Assembly: GCA_014360205.1 (NCBI GenBank)
Contig: JACIXZ010000007.1
Location: forward strand, 1-64,000
DNA length: 64,000 nt
Direction: 5' to 3'
DNA from: Tissierellales bacterium
GTDB lineage: Bacteria; Bacillota; Clostridia; Tissierellales; Tissierellaceae
Shown: positions 62,740 to 64,000 of the stretch, piece after piece
Position numbering within the stretch: position 1 is the first letter of the stretch
Layout: each line of letters starts with the position of its first letter
The notes under the pieces: model-generated
Seen by the model: only the letters and a program-made list of their open reading frames with translations
The model's database searches: none
Told to the model about the DNA's origin: nothing
Made by a program: the position numbers and the translations under genes

Positions 62740-64000
62740 AATTTTTCTGTAGAGAGTATAATTATCTCCAAAGGATTTAGATTTAAAGATAAATTATCAT
62801 TTGCAACTTTAATTTTTTCATTGCTTTCAAAAATAAATAAATTCTTTAATCCACCTTCAATATTTAAATTCAATTCTTTATTTTTATTTTTTAAATTCAT
62901 GACAATTATTATGCTATCATTTCCATCAATGTATTGATAAGATAAAGTTTCATTATCTGTTTCTAACAATATAAATTCTCCATCAGTTATGATTTTATTT
63001 TTTCTCAATGACGATAAGAATTTAAAGTACTCTAAATGAGTTGAGTTTCCAACATTTTCCCATTCCATATAAAATCGGTTTAGAGGGTCATCTTTTCCTT
63101 CCATGGCTATTTCTGTGCCATAGTAAATAACTGGTATTTGAGGATATGTCATGATAAAAGTTAATGCTTGTTTGTAATATTCTTCTGCATAGTTTCTATG
63201 CTTTGATATAAACCGTGGATTATCATGATTATCAATGAATATTGCATTTTTAGGATTATTTAAAACATCTAAATCGGCTTTAATTGCATTTTTTAGTTTG
63301 TTTGAATTTCCATATTCATTAAATGTAGAAGTTATAGCTTTATATAGTGGATAGTTAGTGAAACCTGTTATCCCAGTGTCTTCGTATTGTTTAATGTAAT
63401 ATATGTTTTCTGACCATACTTCTCCTAAAAAGTAAAAATCAGGATATTTTTCAAGAATATTTGAAGTGAATTTAGACCAAAACTCTTTGGGGACATGTTT
63501 TACAGTATCCAGTCTATATCCGTCTATTCCGGTCTCATCTATCCACCACAGTGAATTTTCCAAGAAGAAATCTACTACATCCGGATTGTCAAAGTTTAAA
63601 TCAGGTAAACCCATAAGCCATCCTTTTTCTACCTCAGATTGATCGTTCCAATTAAAAATTTCTTTATTTTCGTTAAACCAATCTTTATAATTTTCATCAT
63701 CTAGCCATGGGGAGTCATATCCTACATGGTTTACTACATAATCAAGGATGACTTTTATATCTCTTTTATGAGCTTCTTCTACAAGTAGCTTTAGATCATC
63801 CATAGTGCCAAGGTGTGGATCAACTTTATAGAAATCATTAATCCAGTAACCGTGATATCCATCTTTACCATTTTCCATCACAGGAGTTAACCATATAGCT
63901 GTTGCTCCTAGAGATTCTATGTAATCTAATTTTTCAATAACACCTTTTAAGTCCCCACCATGTCTTTTTTTCAAATCGTTTTTGTCTACATCAAAATTAT
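62736..64000 (-). CDS. Alpha-amylase family glycosyl hydrolase (5' end outside the window)
   Basis: A GH13 enzyme that is open to the right edge, so the N-terminus is missing. The frame continues beyond TTG 63974 with FDVDKNDLKKRHGGDLKGVIEKLDYIESLGATAIWLTPV. Family regions seen are DYVVNH (region I), GIDGYRLDTVKH with the nucleophile aspartate, FLGEVW with the acid glutamate, and FIDNHDNPRF with the transition-state aspartate. A C-terminal beta domain follows (about the last 80 residues). It cleaves alpha-glucans; location and exact specificity cannot be told without the N-terminus. Confidence 0.9.
   Translation of the reverse strand, partial: NFDVDKNDLKKRHGGDLKGVIEKLDYIESLGATAIWLTPVMENGKDGYHGYWINDFYKVDPHLGTMDDLKLLVEEAHKRDIKVILDYVVNHVGYDSPWLDDENYKDWFNENKEIFNWNDQSEVEKGWLMGLPDLNFDNPDVVDFFLENSLWWIDETGIDGYRLDTVKHVPKEFWSKFTSNILEKYPDFYFLGEVWSENIYYIKQYEDTGITGFTNYPLYKAITSTFNEYGNSNKLKNAIKADLDVLNNPKNAIFIDNHDNPRFISKHRNYAEEYYKQALTFIMTYPQIPVIYYGTEIAMEGKDDPLNRFYMEWENVGNSTHLEYFKFLSSLRKNKIITDGEFILLETDNETLSYQYIDGNDSIIIVMNLKNKNKELNLNIEGGLKNLFIFESNEKIKVANDNLSLNLNPLEIIILSTEKF

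Overview
The window is AT-rich and dense in genes, with Shine-Dalgarno sites of the GGAGG/GAGGTG type, frequent TTG and GTG starts, short operons and many sugar PTS genes. With rubredoxin, an FprA-type flavodiiron protein, selenium-hydroxylase maturation genes and an OYE/2,4-dienoyl-CoA-reductase-like flavoenzyme, this points to an anaerobic Gram-positive (Bacillota, Clostridia/Tissierellia-like). This assignment is inferred from gene content, not from a marker gene. No rRNA, tRNA or CRISPR array was recognised.

Layout. 1-4.5 kb: a PRD-regulator remnant, an MFS transporter (-), then a ComEC-like hydrolase / DUF3006 / D-cysteine desulfhydrase operon facing a GntR regulator across a 50-bp perfect palindrome. 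4.6-7.3 kb: cyclophilin, PPC/DUF296 protein, galU, HAD phosphatase. 7.3-14.2 kb: an isoprenoid/carotenoid island. VTE6-like and VTE5-like prenol/prenyl-phosphate kinase homologues and crtM run on the minus strand; crtN and a Ste24-like M48 protease run divergently on the plus strand. crtM is split after codon 21 by an intact IS150-type IS3-family element with a 3-bp target duplication. 14.2-20.2 kb: lacI remnant, ribokinase, GNAT, FprA flavoprotein, ZIP transporter, OYE-like flavoenzyme and rubredoxin. 20.2-25.4 kb: a selenium-dependent molybdenum hydroxylase maturation set (DUF3343, TusA-like, YedE, cysteine desulfurase-like, XdhC, YqeB, YqeC) without any hydroxylase.

25.5-31.6 kb: MurNAc/amino-sugar catabolism (murR-murQ-murP-mupG-EIIA-nagA). 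31.7-37.4 kb: mannitol-type PTS (mtlA-mtlR-mtlF), a YggP-like zinc dehydrogenase in the place expected for mtlD, and HPr, whose phosphoryl relay would serve both PTS systems. 37.4-42.1 kb: UPF0173 hydrolase, a peptide-type ABC exporter with a long leader, and a frameshifted IS30 element nested in a block of iterated 20-bp motifs. 42.1-51.1 kb: a galactose operon with import (mglBAC), a LacI-type regulator, mutarotase and the Leloir enzymes (galE, galT, galK); galU upstream in the window completes the UDP-glucose link.

51.1-64 kb: a sugar-permease remnant, a YhhN-like membrane protein, a small membrane protein, nitroreductase, 2H phosphoesterase, an XRE-cupin regulator beside a perfect palindromic site, a decayed IS110 element, DUF819 transporter plus M19 dipeptidase, a ferritin-like/VIT1 fusion, a GGDEF sensor protein, an EamA transporter with a histidine-rich tail, and an alpha-amylase-family hydrolase running off the right edge.

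The strongest candidate for something not well described is the carotenoid island: genes for two successive prenol kinases beside a head-to-head prenyl synthase suggest a prenol-salvage-fed carotenoid or squalene-type pathway in an anaerobe, here interrupted by a transposon.
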